From Atopsyche davidsoni (Eukaryota; Arthropoda; Insecta; Trichoptera; Hydrobiosidae), in the NCBI GenBank assembly GCA_022113835.1, contig JAILWY010000009.1, positions 13,988,001 through 14,052,000 on the forward strand: 64,000 nucleotides of DNA, in the 5' to 3' direction. The notes under the pieces are model-generated. The model was not told where the DNA came from and did not search any database. It saw nothing but the letters and a program-made list of their open reading frames with translations. Numbering within the stretch: the stretch's first letter is position 1; each line of letters opens with the position of its first letter. Shown piece by piece: positions 51,901-62,776 of the stretch. The translations under genes and the position numbers were made by a program.

Positions 51901-53529
51901 AGGTATAATAGAACATATTCGAGCTGTGAAAAGATAGAAATTGCTTCTATGGTCTGTGAAAACAGAATACACACTATACTGAATTGTTTGCTCTGTAGAC
52001 AAGTTTACGTTTTATTTCGATTTATGTTCGTCATCTACACAAATCAATGAATCTAACACGCAATACAGCATTTAAAAAAAATATGATAACGATGTGTGTA
52101 CATGTCCATGCTGATAAATGTAGTTTCAATAAGTTCATGCAACGTGTGGATAGATATAGAACATAATGCGAAGGTCTGTTTAGAATATAATTCCCATTAA
52201 TCTTAATATTATTGTTTGTTGAAAAACGGTATTGGATGTTTTTGCCTTTCGGTGATCCGAGGCCAGCAAACGCAAAGCATCGCTCGGAGATGTGCGGCCA
52301 CTGGTTGATTTAGTAGATCACTCTGTATTGAGTTGTCGTTTTGTATGCACTGGGAAACCGCTTGAAAAGCCTCCGATCCTCCGAGCCTCCTGCCCCGAGC
52401 AGCAGGCCGCGAGGCTGGCGAGACGCTGCACCAGCCCAGGACTTCACGGGAACCTCGACTTTATCCCAATATACAAGAAACGAAGCGACTATGCAACAAA
52501 TTAACACAACTCTTCACTTTGATTTTATTGCATTTTAATATATTTGCAATTCTAATTTTGTAGATAGTATATAATTTGTGCTTGGAATGTATCGTAAAGG
52601 CGGCTTCTTGGATTGTTTTTCTATGCATAAAAACATAAGAAACATTTAAATGCGCGAACATTTATTTTCTATCGAACTGTACCCCTTCTTAATATTCTTT
52701 TTTGTTACATAGTTTGTAAGGTAAGTGCTCTTTATTATATTTTATCTTTGAAAAGATCCTTTAGTAAAAATGAACAGGTACCATTATGATGATTAAAAAA
52801 ACAAATTCGGGTACCCATTTGGTGTGTGTATTGAGATAATATTCATTTGATAATAATTTTTTTTAAATTTAAAACACGATGAAAACTTTTTTATGTTTTT
52901 GGAATATGACTGATGAATAGAATAAATAAGTTCAATTCTGCTAATTTATAGTAATGGTGACTACTTCATATTAAAGCAACAGTGTCGTATTAAAAAAACA
53001 AACAAAATTTAATTTCATTAAGTTACTCGAGATATTGTATAGCTACTTATTTATTTTTTATTCAACTCTCAATTTAATAATAATAACAGTATATCTTTGA
53101 GATTAGCTAAAAGCTTGGTCATAGAGATTGCCCAATTTATGAATCGTCTTTATTTTTTTAGGTTACCGGCCCAGTGTATTTTATGTGGTCGCTGTTGTTG
53201 GAGGAGCTCGTGAGGTCGGCGGTTATATTATTTATCAACACTTAAATTCCATTCTCACTTTGCAAAAATTGATGATTTTTTTATAGCGGATTTGACTCTG
53301 TCCCATCTACTTTTTCGTAAAGATGGATATTTAAAATCACAACATTTTTTTAAACTCTCAATAATTTACAAAAGTAACTTATATATCTCAATGGGTATGC
53401 GGACGGCACGTATACTCGTAGAAGTAGGTGTCTAGAGTACCATAGAATATAAGTAAAAATAGGCATAGGTAGGCTTGGGTGACTTCATTTGTCAATTGTA
53501 AATATTTGACGATGAAAAGAGTCAGGCGA

Positions 53530-53980
53530 GCGAGTGGAAGCTGCAGTCGCATAATTCGTCGCAGATACGAAGCCCCGGCGGCCGTCGAGCGCGGCGAGCT
53601 ATGCTAATTCCAGCACGGCCGCAATATCAATTTAAAGCATCGCAACAATGCCCATTTTAAATATTAAAACACAATCGCTTTATCTCTTGCCGCAAACCTC
53701 AAAAATGATGACGCTCCAAAAGTAAAGGCCGCCCTGGGTGGCATCGCCGGCCAGCCGTTAAATTAGCCTCGCGACACGTCCCGCCGGCGAATGGCAGACA
53801 AGCAATTGATTATTACGGTAGTTTGATGGGAGTTTTATTGTCGCCGGGCGCGCGCCTCGCCCGCCTCGCCCGCACTCGAGTTTCCATTCAGGTATCGTAT
53901 TGCGATTCACGACTGTGCAGCCGCAATAAACACACCCGCTTTATGCCCTCCGCCGATTGTAAGCTGGTCGCCGAATTTTC
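53530..53980. other. long GC-rich islet upstream of ptc
   Basis: About 450 bp with several cores: CTATGCTAATTCCAGCAC (53599-53616), TTGATTATTACGG (53806-53818) and CGCAATAAACAC (53922-53933). TAAT and AATAAA-like Hox/Cad-type motifs occur. No coding. Confidence 0.35.
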
Positions 53981-56459
53981 AGAAATAGAGGTTAAATGTA
54001 CTACCGACGCTTCACCGACCCGATGGGAGTCAAACCACCGATAGATTTAAGATTCATGATTATGTTTGTTTAATTGTAATTCTAGGACACTCGAAACACT
54101 CCGTCATTCATCATCACGCTCATGCTCTTCCCGCATTCGAACCATGTGCTCTACGCAAATTTCACGCTCGACGGAGCTAAACATCTCTCATTACTCCAAG
54201 ATAGCGTCCATATCTTTGCTGCATAATAACCTGTACTCAGCGTAGATCTCGACTCGAGCAGTTTTGTCACGTTAATATTTAATGTGCCCTTTTGAGTATG
54301 ATGTTGGTATGTCGTCATTCTTGCTATTTTCAATAAAGTATTCAACGTGCCGTTCCGCCTGCAATGCTGAAACCGTGCATCGCGCTACTACTTCTTGTGC
54401 AATCGGTGACACGGTTATGTTGTTTTCATTTTCCGCTATAATTGATACAAATTAATATTTCATCCAGCCTCGATTACCCTTGAGCAAAAATGTTGCAGAG
54501 TGCCATTAACATTCGAATAGCTCCATTAAATATTTCACTCCTCGATTGGATGCATCCTGTGCTTGGAGTAACGTTTCTTTTTTTAATTTCTTATAAATTC
54601 AAAATTAAATCATGAATATTAAATAAAATAACTATTTACGTTTGATTAATGTGGAATCTATTGTAATAATTTACTATACCGGATTGCTATCTTTTTTTTC
54701 TTAGTATTTCATTCAATTTCAATCAGCTGCTGCTACAAATTGTATTAATTAAGGCTGCGAATGATTAATGAAGGCATTGATCAACTTTGTTACGTATTGA
54801 TACTATTTATGTAACTTATGTGTCTCGTTTTGATGCATAATTATAGGGCTGTTAAAAGTTCACATTTAGCGTTTCGGAGTTTTCAGTATTATTTTTTTAA
54901 TTTAAATTCGAACACAGTGCTCCGTAATTAAGCTGAAGCCAAAGCGCATATTTCCAGGGAGGAGATCTAGAATCATTCATCTTAGTTTTTAGCAATAGTT
55001 AAATGCATCTTTTTTGTAACTACAATCATTAAGAAAAATAAAAATACTTTTTCATTGTAAAAAATACAAACATTCACTAAATCGTCATAATTTTCGTACT
55101 AACTCGAAATACATCTTTTTTAAATAATAAAAAACATAAACTATCTTTAAATTAATGCTTGCTTCTGGATTTCGAAGGAAGAGATTTTAATTTTTAAATA
55201 GTTAGAGTGGTACGGTTAAATGCATAGAGGTATTTGATTAACCATTGCAATGAGATACACTGACTGCTTGTTAGAGACTAATTTCCCAAGTCTCTGAGTT
55301 CCCAGTAGCAGACGACGGTCTCAACCGAAAATAATTGAAACCATCGGGTTTTCTTGTCGTTCCTAATAGGCAGTTAATATTTTTAATCGTATAGATTTCC
55401 TCACTCGAGCCTCAAGAGGCCCAAAAGGACTAATAAGTAAATTCCCCGCGTTAATTAGGCGCTGAGCCGGCCTAATCTGGTGACCGCTGGAGTCTTACCC
55501 CGGAAAGCAGGTAAAGGCAGGGAATTTGTAATAATTATGTACTTGTCTACCTGTGGGGCCCAGCCTAGGATCAGGGGAATCGGCGAAACAGCAGACATGA
55601 TAAATAGTTATTTTTAAAACAGAAACAGGTCGTAAAGAATGTACTAAGGGAAATCTGAAAATTATGTCAAACTTCACTTGTATTCACTTCTACAATTTAA
55701 AAACTCCGACATTAAGCTTTGATGTTGTTGTTTTGATTAACTCAAGTTCATTTCCACTCCCAAATAAGTTATTTATTTCTATCAATAATGAATCATGTTT
55801 TCTATTTCTTTAGAATTACAACAAATAATTTAAAAACATTAATATGGTTTTCTATTATTTATTTATTAAAGTATGATGAGCATTTTTCTATAGACTTATA
55901 TTTGAGCAGATAATAATTATTATTGAAATTCAAATAAAAATACAAATGAAAAATATGCGTAAAAAATATATTAATGATTAAGTATTTTAGAATTGATGAA
56001 AATTATACAACATATTTAAATAAAGTTTGGCATTCACAATGCAATTTATAAACTTACCTTAGTTTATATTAAATATAAAACTTTACCTCACTGTTAATCA
56101 TAAAAGCAAGTTTATTTATATTTTGTGGTGGGAATGGTCGGTTGTATATCAATTTTTTTAAATTAAATAATGCACTTTTAGGCGGTGGAAAAATTTATAT
56201 TTACGTTTGAGGAATACTTACGAATTTGTTGAAAATTATAAGGAAAATAATGATTAAAATACATAACGGGAAAAATATGTAGTATTTATTGTGTAAAATT
56301 GAATTTCGCTCTCATATTTTTACTATAACTGCTGCTTTATAGCTTTTATATTTTATGAGAGAACAAGAATAAGCAATTAATTTTACATATGAGTGTAGCA
56401 CATGGCGTAACGTTTTTAATACATTTAATTGGCATATTTATTATCATCACGCATAAAAT

Positions 56460-56720
56460 GATCATGAGACCTGCATCGAGTCGAGTCGCCAATGCGCCTC
56501 CCGGACAGCCCTGGCGGAGACGAGCTCTGCGGCCCATTAACGTGACAGAGGAGAATTTATTCCTAAGCTTTAATGTACGTTTCCAATTTAAATATCCGAA
56601 CCTATTTGGACGGAGTAATAAAAGGGCGATAAAGCCTGCTCCGGCCGGAGTGCGCATTCCTCCAGCGCCGCCCGCGCTGCCGGCCGCGCTGTGTCACGCC
56701 ACGCAGCCTCGCGACTTTCT
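56460..56720. other. GC-rich islet upstream of ptc
   Basis: Contains CCCATTAACGTGACAGAG (56532-56549) and a Pro/Ala-type GC tract (56640-56705). It produces a 146-codon open frame that looks compositional and has no known domain. Confidence 0.3.
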
Positions 56721-57365
56721 GGGACATTTTAATAATTATGTTAAAAATCCAACAAGGTTTGTGATGTGCTTAATCATAAAAAATACCACAAATACTATGA
56801 CAATGCGTAGTCTAAGGAGGTATGCTTAAAATTCCGATTGGTCACAATTTTTTGCGCGAAGTATCTGATGAAATCGTTTGATTGGGTTTTTCAAAATTTT
56901 TTAAATTAATTTTGCCAGCTCTTGTTATAAATATATATATGTCAATAATGTAAAAAATATGCGGTGATACTCTAAGTCTTGTTTGTTTATTTGTGTAATA
57001 TTGAGTACATTAATTACAAATACATTATTAATGATCTGAATATTTTAATGGTGTGCAATCAAGTCACAATTAGATAAATGATTTGAATGTCCTAAAATAT
57101 GAAATTAGTGATACAATGGGTAATGCACTCAATATTTTTTGCATCTGGTTTTAGTATATATCAAAATTATTTTAAAAGATGATACCAGTCTTATTTATTT
57201 GATTAATATTGTCATACTATAAATTTACCCAGTGCTTGTTTTTTTTTAAGTTTTAAAGTTGCATAGTAATCAATATTAGAGAAATAAACAAAAACAAATA
57301 AAAATATCCTCCACTGAAAAACAATCAAATCTTCAACTGTTTACTGTCTTTTTAAATTATCCTTA

Positions 57366-57399
57366 TTTATCAGATATAAAAGTCATTATATCTGATAAA
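57366..57399. repeat. 14-bp perfect hairpin with 6-nt loop
   Basis: TTTATCAGATATAA (57366-57379) and TTATATCTGATAAA (57386-57399) pair without mismatch around AAGTCA. It contains GATA-type cores (TATC/GATA) in mirror positions. Confidence 0.8.
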
Positions 57400-58205
57400 C
57401 ATTAATATATACAAAATCCAAACTGTATAAAATTAGCACATTGCTCTACAAGTATCACTATTTGTGTGCAATATCAAGGTGTTTCCTTTGGACTGAGGGG
57501 CAGGTTGCTTTAGGAACGATGAATTGATCTACATTGCATTTCTAATTCCGCTTTATAGTTTTTATTTTACTACGAGTATATCTTAAAATTCTTACACAGT
57601 CCAATATATAGTAGGACTGTGCGTGGTTTCTTATATCAAATAATGTATTTATTTGTGGTGCTGGGCAGAGCTCCACAGGAAGGCGCTTGTGTTTATTTTT
57701 TTTTTACCGTTTTTCCAGTGAAATCGAAATCCGGTATAAAATGTATTTAAATTTTATATTTCCGTTTTCAACCGGCAACTCTCACGGCAGAAGGTCTCAT
57801 TATTATTTTTTATTGATAAATATATATTTTTTATGTATATAATATTAAAGGGATAACCCGCTTTAGTTTTTTGAGGAAAAAAAATAAAATAATAACTTGC
57901 CTTATTTAAAATACAGATTTGTCAATAGATATCATTCAGTGTTTATGTATCATGTCATATTCTTAAAATATTAAAATAATTGACCCTTTTCAATTAATTT
58001 GTATTTTTTATATTAAAAAAGGTGTTTAAATATGCCCACTTAATTACTTAATTAACCTTATTAATTAACATGATTTATTTGTATTTCTAAAGTTTCAAAG
58101 CGGTATATTTTTATAATCATTATTTTATATGTTTTGGATGAATGACGTGATATTAAAAAAATGTGCATATTTGATATTTAAATTAATTTATATTTTTAAA
58201 GTGGC

Positions 58206-58210
58206 AAAAA
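58206..58210 (-). terminator. Pol III T-run terminator of tRNA-Met
   Basis: Five A residues on the plus strand (TTTTT on the tRNA strand), 6 bp beyond the tRNA 3' end. Confidence 0.8.
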
Positions 58211-58215
58211 GGGTG

Positions 58216-58288
58216 TGCCCCGGGTGAGGATCGAACTCACGACCTTAAGATTATGAGACTTACGCGCTGCCGGCTGCGCCACCGAGGC
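58216..58288 (-). tRNA. tRNA-Met (CAT anticodon, elongator type)
   Basis: Complete 73-nt cloverleaf on the minus strand. Acceptor GCCTCGG pairs with CCGGGGC plus discriminator A. The D arm is GCGC..GCGC. The anticodon stem is TAAGT/TCTTA around CTCATAA, with the T-T mismatch at 31-39 that is typical of elongator tRNA-Met. T arm GTGAG-TTCGATC-CTCAC. A five-T terminator follows (58210-58206). Positions 8-9 are TG and the D loop reads AGCCGGCA, differing from the common animal TA and AGTAGGTA, so it may be a diverged isodecoder. The B box GAGTTCGATCC is normal. No initiator-type features. Confidence 0.93.
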
Positions 58289-59017
58289 TTGTAGCAGTCG
58301 CGACAAATTTTTATACCTAATTGCTAAATCCCTATTGCGCCATCAGATAATATAAATAGAATCCTTTTTGTTATGATTATGAGAAAAAATGTATGCGAAT
58401 TAAATATGATAATTAAAAATTGATTGCTCTGCGAATCATTGTAGAAAATAAGATAAAAATCTAAATAGCCTGTGGCCTGTTCTTATGAAGAAATAAAATC
58501 ATTTGAATATTACTTAATAGTCATTCATCGTCAACTCCGTTTTTAGTAACATTATTTGAAACATTGATTTAGTAACAAAATTGGTTGTTTTATAAAATTA
58601 TTATTTGTTGCTACGTAACAGGGTTAAGCCCTCTAAACCTTCCGCCCGGCTGTCTTCTCGGATACCGAACATGGGTTATGCATCATAACTTTTTTACATG
58701 TACATATCAAACAGGTAAATAGAATTAAATATTCATTCAGTGACACATTTGTTTTTGATTTAGATAAGATTATTTTTTTAAGTTCCGTGGGATAAAAACG
58801 TATTCAAATTATTTTCATTCGCCTAATATGTAATTTTAGATCTCGAATACTTCTAAATTCACGAGCAGGTGTACAAAAACCCGAAGCATTACCCGTCTGA
58901 GATTTGGAATCATAAACTAATGAAAAAAAAAACGTAAATAAACACTACAAAAGTGTCTGGAGTGGACGGGCGACAGAGAGCTTATTAATAAATGCCCTGC
59001 CGTCTGCTCGGGCGACT

Positions 59018-59026
59018 TGGGTGGTC
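59018..59026 (-). promoter_or_regulatory. exact Ci/Gli binding site
   Basis: TGGGTGGTC on the plus strand is the exact complement of the Ci/Gli consensus GACCACCCA. It sits in a small GC-rich islet (58960-59060) about 21.5 kb upstream of the ptc ATG, and is one of three exact sites within 3.3 kb. Confidence 0.5.
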
Positions 59027-59925
59027 CGCGCCAGGGGAGCCCAACCGACGGTTCGAGGTAACCGATTATTTAATGGTAGCAACGGAAGTCGAAAACCTTA
59101 TTACTCAAACAAAAGAACACACATGGTTCTGCAAAAATGGACCGAACACTGAAACGTTTATGCTACAAAATATGGATGCAATAATTCAATGTATAGCAAG
59201 TATTTTTAAAATAAACTATTTATTTTTTCACTTCGTGTTTTAAATCCGGTGTAGTTGTTTTGAATCATACATTTCTAAAATTTCTCAGGAGCCGAGTTGT
59301 GTTCAGACTGTCATGTGAAACCTTAAATATAATAAATCACACTTACATATCTTATTTATGTAAAAGGCTGCTAAAAGTTCAAGAATGTGATAATTTTTTT
59401 TAACTTTGTTGTAGATTTTTGTTCGGCGCGTTATTTATAAAAGTATCATAAAGTATCGTTCGTTACTTTATTTAAAGATTTTTGCGTTCTACTTATTTGT
59501 CTTCAACAAATTTTTTTAAAATACACTTGATATGGGCGTACAGTTTAATATAAAGGGCATGTATTGAGTCGTAAATAAATTTAATATAAAAACTTTTATG
59601 GGTGCCACGAATGATAGCATACTTTTTATTAGATTCCTAGAAGAAATGAGATCACTCCGTTCCTGGCCTTCCCCATTATTGTGGCCCTTATTCCACTTTT
59701 ATGACTCACTTTGGAGGGCAGATTTATTTATTTTTACTCATAGTCATATTCACGGGTTAGATTAACAAAAACGCCATCGTAAATCCTATAACGTTATTTT
59801 GTATTTTTATTTGACATCGGTCGTAGCGATCGTAATTTTCGTCATTTTTCAAAAACACTTCAAATAAAATAATGCTCAGAATAAAATAAATATCCAATAC
59901 AATCAAGGTTATTCCTTTTTTTTTT

Positions 59926-59942
59926 TTTTTTTCTTATTTAAG
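59926..59942. repeat. poly-T run (17 nt)
   Basis: Uninterrupted T17 in AT-rich DNA, 170-240 bp before the islet with the Ci sites. It could be the A-tail of a lost retroelement read on the other strand, but no element body was recognised. Confidence 0.8.
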
Positions 59943-60169
59943 TCATTTGAGAACATCGTAAAAAAATCTTCGATCGTTATGTAAACAGAATCGCGGCTTC
60001 AGTCGATCTACAATTACGCGAGCAACCGCTAACGGACAAAATCACACAGCGATATTGCATATAAAAAATATACATTCGACGTGTGCAAAATAGCGTAAGG
60101 ATACACAAATATCAGTGTGTATGGGGGCGCTGCAGCTTTATCCTTTATTGCGGCGGCGATCATCGCCTC

Positions 60170-60178
60170 GACCACCCA
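60170..60178 (+). promoter_or_regulatory. exact Ci/Gli binding site
   Basis: GACCACCCA, identical to the consensus, inside the GC-rich islet 60110-60470. A one-mismatch copy (CGGGTGGTC, 60332-60340) lies 154 bp away in the same islet. Confidence 0.5.
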
Positions 60179-60331
60179 GGCGGGCTCTTCCTTTCGTCGG
60201 GGGCGCATTCCGAGCGACGGCGGCCGCAGAGGCGCGCCGCGGCCGGCGATTGGACTGCGCGCCGACTTCACCTAAAATCGTAACTAATCTCATGTTTAGT
60301 AGTGCCGGAATTAGCCCGCGGGGCGGCGCTG

Positions 60332-60340
60332 CGGGTGGTC
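60332..60340 (-). promoter_or_regulatory. one-mismatch Ci/Gli site
   Basis: CGGGTGGTC differs from TGGGTGGTC only at the outermost base. It shares an islet with the exact site at 60170-60178. Confidence 0.35.
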
Positions 60341-62282
60341 GTTCCATATTTGAAAAGCGACCGTCGAGCTAAAGAGACATCTGCCGCCCGCGAGGAGCGA
60401 CTGCCGCGCGCTCGTATTGTCGCAACGGAAATACTCCAAATTGTGTCCAACACCACCTAAGCCACGCCTCGTAACCCTAGCGACTATTGTAAACTCACTT
60501 TGAAAATCTTGAAATGTATTGTACCCGCATATTTTTCCCTACACAAACGAAAATAGAAAAGCCCATGTCCGCTGCCCCACGAGCCCCCGCAAACTACGCC
60601 AGCAGCAAATATGATGTCTCGAAATTTATCTATCATTTTTTTCTATTCGTTTTGTTTTGTATGTTAGCAATTAGCGAGCGCATTGCTCGGCATATCTTTA
60701 AAAAAATAAAGTATATCTTCCGACACAAGACTCCCGATCAGAGATGCAAACTTTTTAGTATTCTTTGTGAATTTAATAATTTGCACCTGCTCGAGTGCGG
60801 TGCAGCTGCAGCAATAAATTTTGCAGAGGAAACGAGGGTATCAATTTATAATTTCCTTTCAGCTTTAACGAACAATTTAATTTATCATTCTTTAAAGTGT
60901 TCGCGCCTGGTGTTTTTTGTTTTTGTTTTTATTTTCTAATATTTTCTATTTTTTATTGGAAATTTATTTATTTAATTTGTTTGGTATCGATTCCATCTTA
61001 TTTTTTGCACATACCTAACCGTTTACATAAAAATATACTTATTCATCATGAAAAAATAATGGAAAATTTACGATTGACGTATTTATTAGTTTTTTTTTTA
61101 TTCTGTGAGTTCTGAAATATAAGTTAATGTATCTCAATAAACTAAAAATAAGATCAGAACACTGGTTTTCTAAAGACGCGATTTTTGCACTGCCCGACGC
61201 TTTGAATGGATAATTGAGTATATCATTGTTGCTATCAAGCATATTAAAATTCACCTGTGATTAATGCACTCTAAATAAATTAAGATTCTTTTACGTAATA
61301 CAGTGTGGGGCTGTCCAGTAAACCTGCGCGCAGGTTTGGATTTCGCGTATGGATTTCTCTATATTCATTTGTATAGGGAATAATATATGGAAAAAAACCT
61401 CTTTTGCATGAACAGATTCTAGTTAGAGGATATTATATATATTTTTGAATGTTAAACCCGTTGATTACATCATATCACTAGGCAATTAATATTACTTACT
61501 ATTATCGGCCTCGAATAGAATTACACGCAAAAGGAGGCTCATTCAAATCATCCCATGAACACATAAATCCAAATGGCGTTAAAATGTCGCAAACAAGCCC
61601 ACCGAGAAGGAATACACCTTCAATGGCGGGATGTCCCCCGGTGCTATTTGTGAGATAACGACCACAATTATTTATTGCCTTGCGAATGTATGCCATTTTC
61701 ATCGAGATTCTAACACATTTCCCGAATTGATATGTTATTCTTCAACCCATACAAAAAATAGTTTTTTTACACATATGTTTTCCTACACAAACTCAAAACT
61801 TATATTTTAACATAAACATATTTTTATATTGGACTGAATATTCTTTTTACTAAATTGAAAATATTCTCTCATCGGTCGCTCTTAAATGGTCGGATATTAA
61901 TATCAATTAAAACATTTTATTAATTTAACCTACAAAACTATGACATTGTACATGATCGTTTGCTTGTAATCAAAGTTTTATTAATAATAAAAATATATTA
62001 TTTGATTACGATAATATAAAATAATTGTACTGAATAACGGTATTACAATACACCCGAAACATCAGAAAATCAACGCACACGCTCAGACTGACCCAACCCA
62101 AGAATTAGATGTAAAAAATATTACTGACTATTAGATGAAATTTTTTCTATTAATATATTAATTTGCCGATTATTTTATTTCCTACAAATGCTTATTCAGA
62201 AGGGCCCATCACTTGAAAGCCACTGGTCTTTTCAATAAAGTCCACTGTTGGGATTCTAGGAGCTAAGCTGAAGATATCGCGT

Positions 62283-62291
62283 TGGGTGGTC
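62283..62291 (-). promoter_or_regulatory. exact Ci/Gli binding site
   Basis: TGGGTGGTC, an exact consensus complement, immediately ahead of a 10-bp minisatellite (62293-62320) and about 240 bp from a piggyBac-type MITE. Confidence 0.45.
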
Positions 62292-62292
62292 G

Positions 62293-62320
62293 GAGTTCGG
62301 GTGAGTTCGGGTGAGTTCGG
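62293..62320. repeat. minisatellite, 2.8 copies of GAGTTCGGGT
   Basis: Directly abuts the exact Ci/Gli site at 62283-62291 within a short GC-rich islet. Confidence 0.9.
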
Positions 62321-62528
62321 TCTTTTTCGCGATAACCGAGCAGGACAGACGACGACTTTTCTTTTCTCGCTCGCCGGGCAGTAGCACACTGAGCTGAAAA
62401 CAACATATTGTTTTTTTTATTCATATGTGCACAAAAATATGTTGAGCATTTGATTTGAATAAATAAATCAAATGCAAGTGGTTGTATTATTTTGTACACT
62501 AATCAAAAAAATGTGTTGCCTTTTTTAA

Positions 62529-62776
62529 CACTAGTTTGCCCAAGGTTTAGCAGTCAAATTGACTGTTTTTGGACAATATAGGTATAACACACACACACAT
62601 CTATATATATATACCGGAAATGAGGGATGGGGGAGGTAACTACAATTATTAATAAACGCATTTATATGTTATACAAAAAGTCACAAAATTCTATGGAATT
62701 GTGTCATTATATACATAATTGTTTTTCTAATTGAAATTAAAAAGCAGTCAAAATGACTTCCTTGGGCAATGTAGTG
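62529..62776. mobile_element. 248-bp piggyBac-type MITE flanked by TTAA
   Basis: Both ends abut TTAA (62525-62528 and 62777-62780), the obligatory piggyBac target. The termini CACTAGTTTGCCCAAGG (62529-62545) and the complement of 62760-62776 (CACTACATTGCCCAAGG) match at 15 of 17 positions. Subterminal motifs also mirror each other: CAGTCAAATTGACTG at 62551-62565 and CAGTCAAAATGACT at 62745-62758. The interior has an AC repeat, a TA repeat and no transposase, so it is a non-autonomous copy. The mismatched TIRs indicate an older insertion than the element at 7982. Confidence 0.8.

Larger units (their letters stand above)
38241..58205. other. upstream intergenic stretch
   Basis: Islets not listed separately: 38695-38900, 42160-42310, 42880-43160, 45950-46260, 46520-46630, 47450-47600, 48400-48600, 49400-49710, 50500-50680, 52250-52470 and 55250-55590. 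The longest quiet AT-rich pieces are about 40620-41750, 43160-44630 and 56830-58205. No protein-coding gene was supported. Confidence 0.6.
60110..60470. other. GC-rich islet carrying Ci/Gli sites
   Basis: Contains the exact site GACCACCCA (60170-60178) and CGGGTGGTC (60332-60340), plus TTTATCCTTTATTGCGGCGG. It is the best single candidate for a Hedgehog-responsive enhancer in the window. About 22.6 kb upstream of the ptc ATG. Confidence 0.4.

Noticed and set aside
56389..56829. 146-codon open frame on the plus strand
   Set aside because: Spans an islet and AT-rich flanks; composition changes abruptly along the frame and no family is recognisable.
60514..60939. 141-codon open frame on the plus strand
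   Set aside because: Becomes Phe/Ile/Leu-rich by AT bias, has no domain and no supporting splice or promoter signals.
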